Assembly (NCBI GenBank): GCA_024195585.1
Contig: SWBL01000079.1
Span: forward strand, 98,490-162,489
Length of the DNA stretch: 64,000 nucleotides
Direction: 5' to 3'
From: Aureobasidium sp. EXF-3400
Taxonomy: Eukaryota; Ascomycota; Dothideomycetes; Dothideales; Saccotheciaceae
The translations under genes were made by a program, and so were the position numbers. The notes under the pieces were generated by a model. It saw only the letters and a program-made list of their open reading frames with translations. It searched no databases and had not been told where the DNA came from. How positions within the stretch are numbered: the first letter of the stretch is position 1; each line of letters begins with the position of its first letter. Shown here one piece after another: positions 49,301 through 62,810 of the stretch.

Positions 49301-52300
49301 GAGAGCCTGGGCAGAACCAAGTCTGTCACCAGCACCAGTGTCTGACTTGAGGGTAGCCATAAGGCTGGGAATAAGATCCGGCATGGCGTCCTCACCAAGC
49401 TTCTCGATCGTCGAACCAAGAGCCTTAGAGGCTGTGGCACGGGTAGTAGGAACAGGGTCGACGATGGCAACTCTGAGACCAGCAACCAGGATGGGCAGAT
49501 GAGTAATAAGATCCTTACGTTCAGTAAGGTGAGCCAAACTACCGATGATCTGGGAAGCCTTCTTCTTTGTTGCAGAGCGGTCACCCAGACCACGCTCCAG
49601 AACGCGAACAACCAGTGCCAATGATGGAGCATCGAGATAATGAATGAAGTTGACCTTGATTAAAGCATCAAGAGCATCATCGGTGTACTTGGTAGGGTCA
49701 CTCAGAGCCTTCAGGATGATATCGACCTGACTCTTGATCTCAGGGTTACTGATAACATCACCGAAGCGTTGCAGACTGCGGTTGGCAGATGCTCTGACTT
49801 CCTTGTGACTGTCGTTCAAAACCTCAGTCAATGGCGGAATAATCTCGGGCAAGCTGACAGCCAGTTGCTCAGGGTCCAGGTAGGCCATAGCACCAAGCGA
49901 ATCACAAGCACCCTTCTTACTTCTCCACTGCTGCTCATCAAGACCCTCGAGCAGAGTAGGAAGAACTTGCTTGACACCATACGAACTCAGACTGGCGAAA
50001 CAAGTCTTGGCTGCGTCGAGACATGCTTCACGGACATCAGTGATGGCATCACCGAAGCCAGACAAAAGCTGTGGCACGATCTGAATGATGTATGGCTCGA
50101 AGATGCGACCCAAGATAAGGGACAGAAGTTCGTAGGCGAGGAAAGCACCTTGGCGCTTGTAGGGGTCCTTTTTCTCCTCGGTGGCGACTACCAAGTTCGA
50201 CACGATACGGAACTCACGAAGAGCAGAGACACCTCTGCCTTTCACAATACCAGCCAGACCATAAGCTGCACCTCTCTTGGCAGCATATTTCTTAGAAGTC
50301 AGCATGGTATCCATCATCTGCTGAACGTATTGTCCTGCTTCCTTGCTGGAAGCCTGAACCAAAGGAGGGAGACATTGAGCGACAGCGTACTGTACAGATT
50401 CTGATGGGGTGTTGAGAGTTGTCAGTAGACGCTGTACGACCTTGGGTACTCTGCTGTCACCAGCCTTCAAGTGACGGGCGAGAGCACCGTACAAGATGAC
50501 AACAGCCTCGTTTACTGCATCCTGAGTTGAAGATCCTGAGCCGCTCTCAAGTGTAGTTTCGAAGAGCTTCATCAAAGTCTCGACTTGCAGGTTGCCCTTG
50601 GCGGCGATGATAGCAGTAGCAGCATCGAGCATAGAATCGCGAACGTTCACACTCTTGTCTCCCAGAGGACCTTCTGCGACCATAAATTGCATTAAAGGTA
50701 CGAGTTGTTCACTGCTGTAAGTCGAGGTGAGTTGGTTGAAAGCAAGGGCAATACCCTGTCTAGATTGCCAAGGGTCGGACAAATCCATCTTGATGGGCAT
50801 GCCATACTTGTCACGCTGAGGTGCTCTCGGCTTGGCATCTTCCCTGTATGTATCTTCCAGACGGGAGATGACACTGTCGGAGATGCTTGAATGCTCCTGA
50901 ACGAGTGCTGCCAATGACCTTGCTGCAGCACGGCGAAGCTGGATGTCGTGCGAGGTCAGATACTTAATGATGGTATCGGCTGATTCGGGCGATGTCTTAA
51001 GCTCGTTCTCAGCCCAGATCTCGTGTGCCAATTCAACGTTCTCTTCGACATCATCATGTGTGGCGAGGAAGATCTCATCGTAGAAGTCTTTGCCAGAAAG
51101 TTCGAACTCGGCACTGATGACTTGCAGAGCTACTTCACGTACGGAAGCCTCGGGCACAATAGTGGCCTTGACAACTACATCGGTCTCGGCTTCGGTAGCA
51201 TTGGGTGCAACACTTCTGCAGACATCAGAGAAACAGTCCTTGAAGAGACGGAAGTGTTGTTGGTAAGCTTGCAGCGAGGAGATCAACACGGAAAGGACCT
51301 CCTTGCGAGCCAAACGAGGCTCGCTACAAGTCTCGGCGTGGAAGCTGAGGAACTCAACGGCCAGAATGATTTGTTCTTGAGCCTCCTCTTCCTCAGACTT
51401 GCCAACACCACCCTGTTCCAAGACCAAGAAGGCGAGAGGAAGGCAGTAGCTCAACGTGACAGCGTCAAGAGGTCTCTGCTCGCCCAAGAAGCGTAGACGG
51501 TAGAGCACACGGGTGATCAAGTCACCCAGAGGCTCCTCTTGCATAGACTCAGGTAGAGTTGTCAGACCAGCGGCTCTCAAAGCTGCCACACCGACGAATG
51601 AGCGCATAGGGCCCAAACGAGAAGAGGTCTTCTGAGCACACTCGAGATAGGCGAGAATAGCGGCATCACCCAGGACAAGGCCTGCTCCGGCGTTGATCAC
51701 CTCGAACAAGCGTGCTGTAGTGACGGTGAACCAGTTGGCTGCTTCGGTTGGTGGTCCGGTGACGAGGCCAGTGACCATGCCGATACCTCTTCTCAACTTA
51801 GCTACTACCGATGTGACGTTACCACGGATCTCGGTTTCCTTCGCGAGTTGAATGTTGACCTTGGCTTGCTCGTCAGCAGTCAGCTTCTTTGTGGTACCCT
51901 TCTTCGAAGCGAGTTGGTCTCTGAGTTCTTGCTCCCACTTGTAGGTATCGTAATCTTTGCTGTTCTTGCTGGGAGCTTGTGCTTGTGTTTGCTTGGCAAG
52001 AACGTCGATGAAAGCAGTACCCTCCGGTGTACGGAAGATGGCAGCCTCAGTAGGACCAACGTCTTGGAGCAATTTAGGGTCCAGATCGTTACAAATTTGA
52101 TCTAGGACAACGGGTGTTAATTCTTCGGGGGCCACAAACACCAAGTCCGCGGTTGCCTGGAAGGCAGCAAGCTGGAATGGAGGGATAGTAGAGAGCAACT
52201 TGTCCTCGGATACACGAACAATCTGTTCCATGCACTCTGAAGTGTTTCTCTTCACAAGCTCTCCGGGGTCGGTGCCTGTCCTGAGACAAGCCTCGATCCA

Positions 52301-54467
52301 GGAAGATCTAGGCATCAACTCTGGGCGACACAAGACCAGGAGACTGATCAATTGTTGGTCCAGAACACCCTGCTCAATAGTGGCTTGACCTGCGGCAACT
52401 TCTTCCTTAGTCAGGCAGATGCAACGAATCACTTTGTGAAGTTCTTGTCTGCCAGTCTTAGCAAGCAAAGCAGCACTCTCTTTGGTTTCCAGTTCGACAT
52501 CTGCGGACCAGTTGGACAGAGCCTCGGTGATGGTCTTTCCAACTGCCTCAGGTTGTGCCAAGTATGCTGTGCGTAGTGAAGTGATAGTCTCGGAGCGAGC
52601 AGTCGCTGGCAAGCCTGAGGCCACGATAAGGTAGATGAAAGTCTGAGCCCAGGCATCCTGAATTGCAGGGCTTGATGAAGCAATACCAGAGCTAGTGGCA
52701 GCGAGTGCTCTTGTCAACCAAACAAGGTCTTCGTGGGAGGTAAGCTTAGTATAGACACGTGTGTTGAGGAGGAAGGAAGGCTTAGGTTCTAGAGCGATGG
52801 CACGTTCCAAGAGGGAAGCTTTCTTCAGAACGGATGCATTCGTCAGTTCCGCAAGCTGGGGGACCTTTGCTAATGACAAAGCGGTGACAGCGCAAGCAAG
52901 AGTGACCTGCCCGTTTTGAGTAGCAGAGACAGGGTTGGCAACCACTTCGTTGAATGAATCGATCATCTTGCCAATCACGGCATCAACCAAAGCTGCAACT
53001 TCAGGCTGTTTCGATACATCTCCCTCGAGCGACCAAACAATCTCGGCAATGCTCAAGGTCCACATTTTGCGGAACGGAAGTCGCTTTTCGGCAACACCCT
53101 TTACATAAGCATCAGTTGTGGCAGCATTTACTGCAACACCCTTCTCGAGACCAAACTTCAGGTGCTTGGAGAGGGCAGCGATTTCAGCACTTGCGGCTGC
53201 TTCGTTTGGTTCCTTTGCTGCGACTGGTGCAAGACCCTGGGGAATAGAAGCAGCTAGAGCTTCTGAGCCGTTCAACGCGGAAAGCATCTGTGCGAATATA
53301 ACTTTCTGGTCTGCTGAAGGCACTTTTCCAGTCTTCAGGGGAGTCAGAGTCTCAGCCAAAACCTTCTCGACGAACTTATCATCATGCGAACGGTAGGCAG
53401 TTGCAGCGAAAGTCCTCAAAGCACCTGCACGGATGGTAGCATTGCTGGACTTTGCGCTCGAGACAAGAGGCTTCAGAAGATTGTTGGCAAGAATTTCGGA
53501 AAGGTCCAAATCCTTGGGCAAGGCTTCAATCATGGGAGTGACAAGATCGTTCAAGACAATCTCGGGGGCTCTCAGAAGTGCCTTCTCTATAGCGGGAATG
53601 ATTTCCTTCTTCAGATCCTCCAAGTTGACGAATGAGTTGAAGTAATCGACCAAAGATTTTGCAACGAATGGAGGGAGAACGGTTCGTGATCCAATGAACT
53701 CGCGGAGGTAGAAAGCATTGTAATCGGGCTTTCTAGTCTCAAATGTGGCGCTACGTTTGGGCAGGCGAGCGCTGACTCCAGCGATTATTCCAAGGACCAG
53801 GCCATTCTGAGGGGTTGGTGTTGCAGCCTTTGTGGTGAGGGCGGTGATTGACTGGTTCAAGGCATCGTCACCAAAATCGGAGCTGAAGAGCTTTCTGAAC
53901 CCACGGCGAGTTACGCGCAGGACGGTCTGGTGGGTGCTGTGACGAGGACTGGAGCTCTCGAAAGTATATGTCGCGCGCACCAAAGCCTGGACGATCTTGA
54001 GACCCCAGGTGTCCCAGAGAGACTTTTGAAGGGCGAATTGTTGGAGGAACAGAGCAGACCAGCGGATCAAGACGAAGGCGTTGGCCGGGGCCAGACTGGT
54101 CTTCTTGGTCTCATTCTCAACAGCAGCGATGAAGGTAGAAACATGAGACTCAGTGTCAGGAGTAGAGAAGATGGCGACAAGGCACGATTCCACAGCTTGT
54201 CGTGATTGGGTGTCGATGTAGAGAGGGTATGTGTCGAAGAGGAGGTTGAGAACGTTGGGTATTTGTTCGGTGGGATATTCTATATTGAATGGTCAGATGC
54301 GTGACCCAGCAGAGGAAAGAGCACATGAGTGGCACACCTTTGCTCACAATCTTGTCGTGCAGAGAGAGCAGCTCTGCTGAGCGCCTCTTGGTGGAGCTGG
54401 AGAGGGCAACCTGGCGCAGACGGCCTGCATCCAGCGTTTGCTCTCCATTGACTTCAGCGTCTGCCAT
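46379..54467 (-). CDS. GCN1: Translational activator Gcn1
   Basis: Giant HEAT-repeat protein that binds stalled or collided ribosomes and, with Gcn20, activates the eIF2-alpha kinase Gcn2 during amino-acid starvation. Exons on the minus strand are 54467-54338 and 54279-46379 (58-bp intron), giving 2676 residues, almost the yeast length. The second exon is 7.9 kb without interruption. HEAT repeats run through nearly the whole protein. The middle third, the eEF3-like region, carries repeats such as AAKRGAAYGLAGIVKGRG, KKDPYKRQGAFLAYELLS and EVLNDSHKEVRASANRSLQRFG, which identify Gcn1. The C-terminal third holds the Gcn2-binding region by position. The C-terminal 80 residues are acidic and charged. 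The start matches a short MADAEVNGEQ leader exon. Confidence 0.95.
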
Positions 54468-54738
54468 GGTGTGCGATGCGCTATCAAAAACGCCGCAGAC
54501 TCATATGCTGAATTTCTTCAGTACAAATAGCAGTTGCGATTGAATTGACGATTGGGCAGTTTTTCGCGACTTCCAACACCGGACGCCTGCACCTCGACAC
54601 CGACGAACTTCAAAAGTCCGTGCCCCCGCTGTCGTCACATGCAAGCAATTGCGGGCATCATTCCATTCACGAATTTATCCTTCGTTCCTTCCAAAAACAC
54701 TCTCACTCTTTTGCCGCTTTCCTTTTCGACTCGCGACC
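54468..54738. promoter_or_regulatory. Compact divergent promoter, GCN1 (-) / DEAH helicase (+)
   Basis: 271 bp between two start codons of translation-linked genes. No defined motif was recognised. Confidence 0.4.
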
Positions 54739-57700
54739 ATGGTGGCCAAGAAGGGCAAGAAGAAGGTCGCTTCCAATCCAGCTCGCGGCTTTGCCACAAC
54801 CTCCATCGCCAGTAAACCAAAACCCGAGAGGAAAGACGCCGACACGAGCAATGAACCCTCCGAGAAACAGTCCAGCGTGTCCACGCCTGCTGCTGCTGAA
54901 AAATCGCCGCAGCCCGATCAACAAGCACAGGGTCAAGAACAGCAGGCGTCGAACAACAATAAGACCCCAGCAGACAGAGAACTGCATGAGCTGAGTCCGG
55001 AAGAGCTTGAAGCTCGACTAGAGTTGTCTGAATTACAATCCTTCATCGAGCAGCAAGGCCCGAAAGTGCGCAAGGAATCAGCGCGTCAGGTCTCTCGTTT
55101 AAAGACGGACCGTCGTGTCTTGCGTGGTCAGGCCGACTTGCTCAACATACGCGAATGGCTACCCGAGGAGTTGATGCAACAGATTGTTGATCTTGCTTTA
55201 GATGAGACTTCGTCCATTTCTGCTCCGTCTTCTACTCCTGCAAACAAGCGTCTTTCCCAAGATGAATTGCTTTCCAAAGTGTGGCAACTTAGTATTACTC
55301 TTGCTGATCTGGACGTTGACGAGGATCAAGTGCGTAAAGTGCTTCAGTATATCCTCGTCAGTCCTCCGACTGAAGATAATGGTGGTCTGATCTGGGGTCT
55401 CTCAGAAGCCCTGGACTGGCTTGCATTACATAGTGAGCCTGGCCAAATGCTTGATTATGATGCCGTTAAGCCTAAGCCTCAGCTTTCGAATGCTCAATTC
55501 GACGATGGTAAGCTTGTGTCGCCTGTCTTTTTCCACTCTACACAACACCGAACCTTTTCTGATTGCCCCAGACAATGATACATCAGAGCCTGCCACGCCC
55601 TCGAAACCTCTAGGAGAACAAGCAGCTAAAAAGGCTGGACCTACACCCTCAAATCCTATACCACAACCTACCGATGCCCCTGTCGACGACGTCCAAGTCA
55701 GTGACGTTGAGAGTGATCTCGACCCCGATGAGATGCTATCCACATACCTCCGTACGAAACTACGACTCTACGAACGCGATCCGTTATTGGTCAACGACTC
55801 GACCAAGAAATCAAAGAACCAACGAGGAAAGGGAACACCGAGTCCACGGAAAGCTACACCAGGAGAGTCTAAGCTCCAACAAAGGCTCAGGAGTATCGAA
55901 TCGGATGTACTCTTTGACAAAGGTCTTGCTGATGTGAGATGGATTGAAGAAAGAAATCAGATACTTCAGAACCAAACCGAGAGGAAAAGATTCAACCTGG
56001 CAGGAGAAGCCAAGGCAAAGAAAGAGTCGGACGAAACTTCAAACAACACACCAAGAGAGAGTGCGACCGACGATGTCATGGCTGAGGCCGAGGCGGCCGC
56101 ACAACAACTTCTGGACGAGATGGGTGAAGACGATGAGATGCTTGGGGGTATGTTCGGCGAGGCTACAGAAGGCGCTTCGAATGGTGATTCCCCAGGACAA
56201 GCCGATAACACAGATCCCAACTTGACAGTTCGTAACTTTGGAAAGATCACTGGAATTAGCCCTCGAAGGACTTTTGAAGAAGCTTGTCGATCAAGGGACT
56301 CGGGAGCCAAGGTCTCGTACAAGATGGTCTCGTCCACAACATACAACAGCCGCCACTCTGTAACTGTCCAATGGTCGAAAGACCAGGATATTATCGATGG
56401 CTCATTCACACCAGACGTCGACGTTTTATCGAGCGATCGAAGGACTGTCGTTACCATGACCAAACTCGCATGTCCAGAAACACTCCAAAGCGAAGGATAT
56501 GTGTCTACGGTTGCCCTGTTTCTGCTCTTCTCGAACTCTCCGAAAGAAGAAAAGTCTGCGCTGCGCCTACCTCCCACATTCAGAGATTTTTGGACAGAGT
56601 TAGTTGATGCTCGTCAAGAGAAGCGTGACACTGTCGACCGCGAGACAGTCAAGTCTTTGAGAAAGATGGTCAAGGGTCAGAACGAGGAAGATGGAGACGA
56701 AGATGTCATCCTTACCGCCGGCTTCAGGAACCGTAACAAGGGTTTGAGTGGCGTCTCCACTCCAGTCGGCGACAAGGTCGAGAAGATCACGAAGATCGAA
56801 GAATCACAAGCCCTCAGAGATCTGTGGGCGCGCAAGACTTCTACGCCTGCATACCAGGAGATGCTCTTGGCTCGGTCTAGTCTTCCCATGTTCCAGTTCC
56901 GAGACATCGCTCTTGACGCTGTGGAGAAAAATCGGGTTGTTATTCTTTGTGGTGAAACTGGATGCGGTAAAAGTACCCAGATGCCTGCTTTTATCCTCGA
57001 GCATGAGCTTTCGCTCGGCCGACCTTGTAAAATCTACTGTACAGAACCCAGGCGTATCTCGGCGATCTCACTGGCTCAACGCGTCAGCGAGGAGATGGGT
57101 GAAGACAAAAAGGCAGTCGGTACTGCTCGGTCGCTCGTCGGTTACGCCATTCGCTTGGAATCAATGACTACAGCGCAGACTCGTCTTGTGTATGCGACTG
57201 TGGGTATCGTGCTTCGCATGCTGGAGTCCACCAAAGGTTTCGACGAAGTCACACATCTGGTCATCGATGAGATCCACGAGCGAAGCATTGACACTGACTT
57301 CTTGTTGATCGTTCTGAGAGCCTTGATGATCCGTCGACCGGACTTGAAGGTAGTCTTGATGAGCGCTACAGTCGATGCTCAAAGATTCTCGAGCTATCTT
57401 GACAATGCACCGATTGTGACGGTACCAGGTCGTACATTCCCGGTCGCCGCCAAATACCTGGAAGACGCCATCGAGTTGACTGGGCACACTATTGAAGATG
57501 GCTCGCCAAAGACGGCGGATGCAGATGAGGATGACCTGGAAGCGGGTTCTTCGGAGGCAACCATTGCAGCAGCCAAGCAGCTTACAGGATACAGTCCAAA
57601 GACTGTCAGAACTCTTGCAGGATACGACGAATACGCTGTTGACTACACTTTGATTGTGAAGCTTTTGGAAAAGATTGCTTACGACCCATCATATACACAA

Positions 57701-59269
57701 TTCAGCCAGGCCGTCTTGGTATTCCTTCCGGGTCTGGCAGAAATTAGGGCGCTGAATGATTTCCTCGGCGGGCATCCCGCCTTCTCAAGAGGCTGGTTGG
57801 TGTACCCTTTGCACTCCTCGTTCTCTAGCGAGGAACAGCAAGCTGCTTTCAAGATACCTCCTGCAGGTATGAGGAAGATCGTACTGGCCACCAACATCGC
57901 TGAAACCGGTATTACCATTCCTGATGTAACAGCCGTGATCGATACCGGAAAGCACAAGGAGATGCGCTTCGACGAGCGCCGACAGCTCTCACGTCTGATC
58001 CAGTCTTTCATCTCTCGCGCCAACGCAAAGCAACGTCGTGGACGTGCTGGTCGTGTGCAAGAAGGTGTCTGCTTCCACCTCTTCACCAAATATCGACACG
58101 ACGAGATTATGGCACCGCAGCAGACGCCTGAGATGCTGCGTCTGTCACTCCAGGATCTCGTTATGCGTGTAAAGATCTGTAAGCTCGGTGATATCGAGCA
58201 AGCACTATCTCAAGCACTCGATCCTCCCTCGTTGAAGAACATCCGCCGTGCTATCGATGCACTCATCGATGTGGGTGCCTTGACTACGTCGGAAGAGTTG
58301 ACACCACTGGGAAACCAGCTCGCCAAACTTCCGCTCGATGCTCAACTCGGCAAACTTATCTTGCTGTCGTCCGTGTTTGGATGTCTCGACTTTGCCCTCA
58401 GTGTTGCGGCAACTCTTTCATCCAAAACGCCCTTCGTGGCTCCTATGGGAGCCAAGAAGCAAGCGGACACTGTCCGACTAGGCTTCAAACGAGGCAATTC
58501 AGACTTACTCACAGCCTACAACGCATACTGTGCCTGGCGCAAAGCCTGCACCACACCAGGAATATCCGAGCAGCAATTCTGCCGCAAGAACTTCCTCTCA
58601 CCCATAAATCTCGGCAACATTGAAGATCTGAAATCACAACTTCTGGCTTCCCTCTCAGACGCAGGATTTGTATCCTTGGAGTCCGGTCAACGCGCTGCTC
58701 TCTCTCGCGTCCGCAACAGCGGCAGAGGACCCAGATCTTTCGTTGCAGTGCCGGCCTCCCACAATACCTTTGACGCCATCGATGCTCTACTCAACGCAGT
58801 AACAGCATGGAGTTTCTACCCCAAACTCGCCGTGCGCGAAGGCAAAGGCTGGCGCAACGTAGCAAACTCGCAATCCCTATCCCTACACCCTCAAAGCGTC
58901 AACAAGCTTTCTCCGGCCTTGACACCTCCCTCCTACCTCTCCTTCTACAGCATCATGCAGTCCAACTCTCGCTTCACCAATGCCCAAGAAACAGCTCCTG
59001 TGGATCCATTTGTGTTGACTTTGTTGGCTGGCGATGCAAAGTTTGATTTGTACGCAGGTGTATGCGTTATCGATGGCAATCGTTTGCGCTTCAAGGTTAA
59101 TTCCTGGCGTACCTGTTTTGCGGTTAAGGTGCTTAGAGCCAAGGTCAAGGAGTTTTTGGCCAGGGAGTTTAAGCAGCCGGGACGAAGTGTTGTTTCTGAG
59201 AGACAGAGGGCGTGGATAAAGCTCTTTGGACAGGTGTTTGAGAATGTCGAGGCTGGTAGGATTAGATGA
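54739..59269 (+). CDS. DEAH-box RNA helicase, DHX29/DHX57-type (yeast YLR419W-like)
   Basis: Probable ATP-dependent RNA helicase acting on the ribosome or mRNA. Exons are 54739-55507 and 55572-59269 (64-bp intron), giving 1488 residues. The N-terminal 650 residues hold a basic start (VAKKGKKKVAS), a helical SPEELEARLELSELQSFIEQQG region, acidic linkers and an RWD-like stretch. Helicase motif I is GETGCGKST (717-725), motif II DEIH (822-825), motif III SAT (854-856), and later motifs include ATNIAETGITIPDV and RRGRAGRVQEG. The HA2 and OB-fold domains follow, with ALDPPSLKNIRRAIDAL and LGNQLAKLPLDAQLGKL. The length and long N-terminal extension separate it from the spliceosomal Prp family. An upstream open frame from 54649 has no ATG. 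Confidence 0.9.
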
Positions 59270-61101
59270 AGAGCATCACATACACTCTCAAAAGCATAAA
59301 CAACAGGGCAGGAAAGCAGTAGAAAGTAGCGCTTTGTACAATACTGTATCATAGATATCCCATGTCTGATATTCCTCGTACCTCTATATCATAATTCTTA
59401 GAATAGACCGACCAAAAGAGACGAGCCATATCGCAAACACACCCATGCATGAATATATCTTTAAATTGCTCTAACATAACCTCAGCGGTTCCTCAAACCT
59501 CTAAATCCGTATCCAAGACATGCAACCATGCTTAAAACCAACTTCTCGTGTGTCTGATGAGGTTACGTAGTGTGTACGGTGGCAAACCATCGTGCATCGA
59601 ACAAATTATCCTTGATGCATCGGAGTTGAAAGCTTGCATCGACCGATTCACACAACTCGATGCATGAGAACCTGCGAACTACCACCCGCTGCGTACCCAA
59701 AAAACCTTTGTATCCATAAAACAATCGGGCAAAGCAGAGTATCCACAAAATCTCCGGCTTGAGCAAAAAATGTCAATAAACACGGCTGGCGATGCAAAGT
59801 CCGATGCCTTGCGATGGCAGCGAGCAGCGATGGCAGTGAGGAACACCGATGCCCCAAACACAAAGTTTTGATGAATGGTCGATGCAGCTGCATATTTCCG
59901 ATGCACGGCTGCAACCTCCGCTTTTACGCTTGCTTTGTTGGTGGTATGACCCTGATGCAGTTCGTCACAGCCAGATATCTGCTTTTTGCTTCTACACCTT
60001 TTTGCTTCTTTGCTTCTATGGAGAAGCAGAGAGGGTACGGCCCGTAGAATATGTCTTGAAAGATCTGAGTTATGCTTAAATGGACAGCATGCAGGGTGGA
60101 GTGTTGAGACCTTGATGGTCTTTGTTGATATTGATATTTGATTTTATATATCGAGCTTCGTATACCATTTAACCAAATGTACGAGAGCGTTGATTCACCA
60201 GTGTACAGTTCTTGTTGTATTCTACAAAGCATTGTCTTGCTTTGGTAGCACTCTGTGTGTAATAGACACAAGGTCTAGAGATACAGTGGTCGTGGTGGTT
60301 GGAGAGGTTCTACGACTGCTGGGTGTCAGAAATGAAGTCATGAGACTGATGGTGACGCACGACTTTGCAGGCACACCTTCGGCACCTCACACATTTTTCT
60401 GATCTGCTGCCATCTACTCGTTTGTCTAGTGTCAGCATCAGTCTGTCGAAGGGCACATAGTTAAGCATATTCAAGTATTAAAGTAAGAAACATGAACGGG
60501 AAGTAGCAATTTGTTTGGATGTGAAGAATTCGTATTATTTGAATAAGGTCTTCTTCATGGCTATGCTTGAATTGTAATCTCGAAGGTGTAAGAACATAGG
60601 AGAAACAAAAAAAGGTTTCAAGAGACATAGGAAACTGTGACGATGCAATGCTGTCTGTAATGTTTGTTGGACAAAGGAGACGAAGAAGAGAGAAGAGGAT
60701 GAAGAAGAATGCCTGCTTTGGGCAAAATGTAGAAAATTGTAATCGGAAAAAGAGGAAGAGAAAGAATCGAAGAAGAAAATAAAACTCCAAGGGCGAGGTC
60801 TGCCTCTAGCCCAGAGAAGGGTATCCGCGAATATCGACATACGAAACAAAAATGTAGCCGACCTTTTGATGCCCGACCATGTTAAAAAGAAAAAAGAACA
60901 CCATGAAGTTTCCGTCCAATCAATGCCTAAAAACATTGTGATGCTGATGAGGTTTTGCGCCATGAGAAACAAGATTCGCTTGAACGCCGCAGATGATAAA
61001 CAAAGGATGATTGTGATGCAATCCAGCCGGAACGCCATGCATGGAAGGAGATTGTGAACATCAAGAGAGAATGATGGTGAAGAGAGATGGTAAGAGCGGC
61101 T
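59270..61101. other. Intergenic between convergent genes, with CGATGC-rich block and purine-rich 3' UTR
   Basis: 1.8 kb without a supported gene. From about 59590 to 59910 the pentamer GATGC or its complement recurs at high density. From about 60600 to 60790 the + strand is purine-rich, so the CDC25 3' UTR would be CU-rich. The short ORFs here have no family resemblance. Confidence 0.45.
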
Positions 61102-62810
61102 TTAGTATGAAGCAAGGCGACGGACGAGGTTGTGGCTCAGAGGGGAGTTGTCTGGACTGGCGTCGAAGATGCCGATGGCGCTGAGACTGCGAACGCCCAT
61201 GCGGTTGCCAGAGGTAGGGCTGTCCTCCATAGTGCACTGCTGACCAAAGGCAAAGGTCTGGGCACGGTTGAGCTTTGCGCGCTGCTTGAGCTTGCCCATG
61301 CCCTTCTCGCACTCCTGCTCGTGGTCCTTGTGGTGCATCTCGACGTAGTTTTGGGGGAAGCACTTGGTGCGGTGGCTCGCAAAGAACTTGCTGTAGCCGC
61401 CTTCGAGGATGTACATCTCGGGGAAGGTAAGCTTGGGGTATTGGAAGTCGTTGACAGCACGGTCACGGTTGCGAACGAACTTGGCCATGCGAGGGGCACG
61501 GAGTTCCGAGTATTCACAGTGGAGGATCAAGAGGGTGTTGGGGGTGACACCACCGTGCTCGAACAGGTCCTTGGTCAACTGGTCCTTGTCGTTGTAGTTG
61601 ACGGCACCGTTGATGTGGCCACCGTTGTACTCGTACTCGAAGCGGCAGTCGACAATCAAGACCTTGTCGTAGTGAGAGCTGTAGTCGCCGTTGAGGACGT
61701 TGATGAGAGTGTCCTGCTTGACGCGAGGAAGGCTGTCAGGCTCTTCCTCGTTGAAGAAGTGAGGAAGCTTTTGCTTGTAGGGCTCGTCGAGGTCCATCGA
61801 GACGGAAGGAGACGAGTTGATGTGCGAGTAGTCGTCCTGTTGGCCATTGATGACATCGTCGGGGTGCTGGAACATGCTAAGCGAACGGCGCACCTGCTTC
61901 CTAGGAGGAGGGCGGACGGCGGCAGACTTGCGAACTTGCGAACCCAGGGGAGAGCCGTTGTTGCGGCAGAGCGAAGTGCGACGCGAGGGAGGGATGAGGT
62001 ACGACTTGGAGGGCGATGACTCGCAGTCTGAAGCAGGGCTTGAGGTGCAGCCGAGGCCGGCACCGCCGAACTTGAATGTGGGGAGCTTGTGTTCTTGTGT
62101 GGGGACGCAGGTGGTCGAGTATGAGTGTCCCTTTGTTCTAGTCAGGGAAGGTCTGAGGAAGGCCGACTTCTTGCGCTCGGGAAGAGGCATGGCCGAGGGC
62201 TTCTCAGGCATTGGCAGAGAAAGAGCCTCTTGGCAGGAGAGCATGTCATCGTCATCCTCGTTCTCGACTTCGGGCGAAGGCGAGGGGATGGTGATGTGGG
62301 CGACGAAGCAGGGCTGCTTGTGAGGGAGGGGCGAGATGTCCATCATGTCACCGGGCGACGACATGGGGACGGGAGGAGTGCAGAGGCCGTCGTACTCGAT
62401 GAGCGGCGGCGTTTGTGCAAGCTGCTGGGAGCGGTCACGGGGCATGAAGAGGGTTTGGTTGAACAATGAGCGTCTGGGGGTAGGAATCTGAGGGCTGTGG
62501 ATTGTGAGCTTCGGTCTGGCCCGGTGCGGAATGTGGTCCTGGTGCTTGCATACCTCTGATCAATGTGGAAGTTAGACGACAGGTCTGCTGCGAGACTCGC
62601 CGTGGGCGATGAGCCACGTGCCGGGCGCATTGTGAAGTAGTCGGAGTTGCTCTTCTTCATGCTCAGCTCCTTGAAGTTGAACGTGTTAGATCCAACTGTC
62701 TGTGAGTTGTACATGCTTCTCGAGGCAGGCAGGTCGCGGCGGTTGCCCCATGGCGGGCACGGCGGCGGGTGCATGGCGGCCAGAGGAGATGAGAATTCCA
62801 TCATGGACAT
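61102..62810 (-). CDS. M-phase inducer phosphatase Cdc25 (NimT-like)
   Basis: Dual-specificity phosphatase that removes inhibitory phosphates from Cdk1 to start mitosis. Exons on the minus strand are 62810-62554 and 62494-61102 (59-bp intron), giving 549 residues. The rhodanese-like catalytic domain covers about residues 335-475, with IVDCRFEYEYNGGHINGA and the active-site loop HCEYSELR, whose cysteine is C412; the following APRMAKF matches the family. The N-terminal 330 residues are Ser/Pro-rich regulatory sequence with several SP/TP sites and basic RxxS motifs such as RRSLSMF. The intron was placed so that the join reads DQSPQIPTPRRSLF. The C-terminus has more SP sites. Four CCAAT boxes lie upstream. 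Confidence 0.93.

Noticed and set aside
48511..49632. 373-residue ORF overlapping GCN1 on the same strand
   Set aside because: Shifted-frame shadow inside the 7.9-kb GCN1 exon, Leu/Ser/Val-rich without structure.
61132..62019. 295-residue ORF antisense to CDC25
   Set aside because: Val/Leu/Asp/Glu-rich mirror of the CDC25 exon with no recognisable family.
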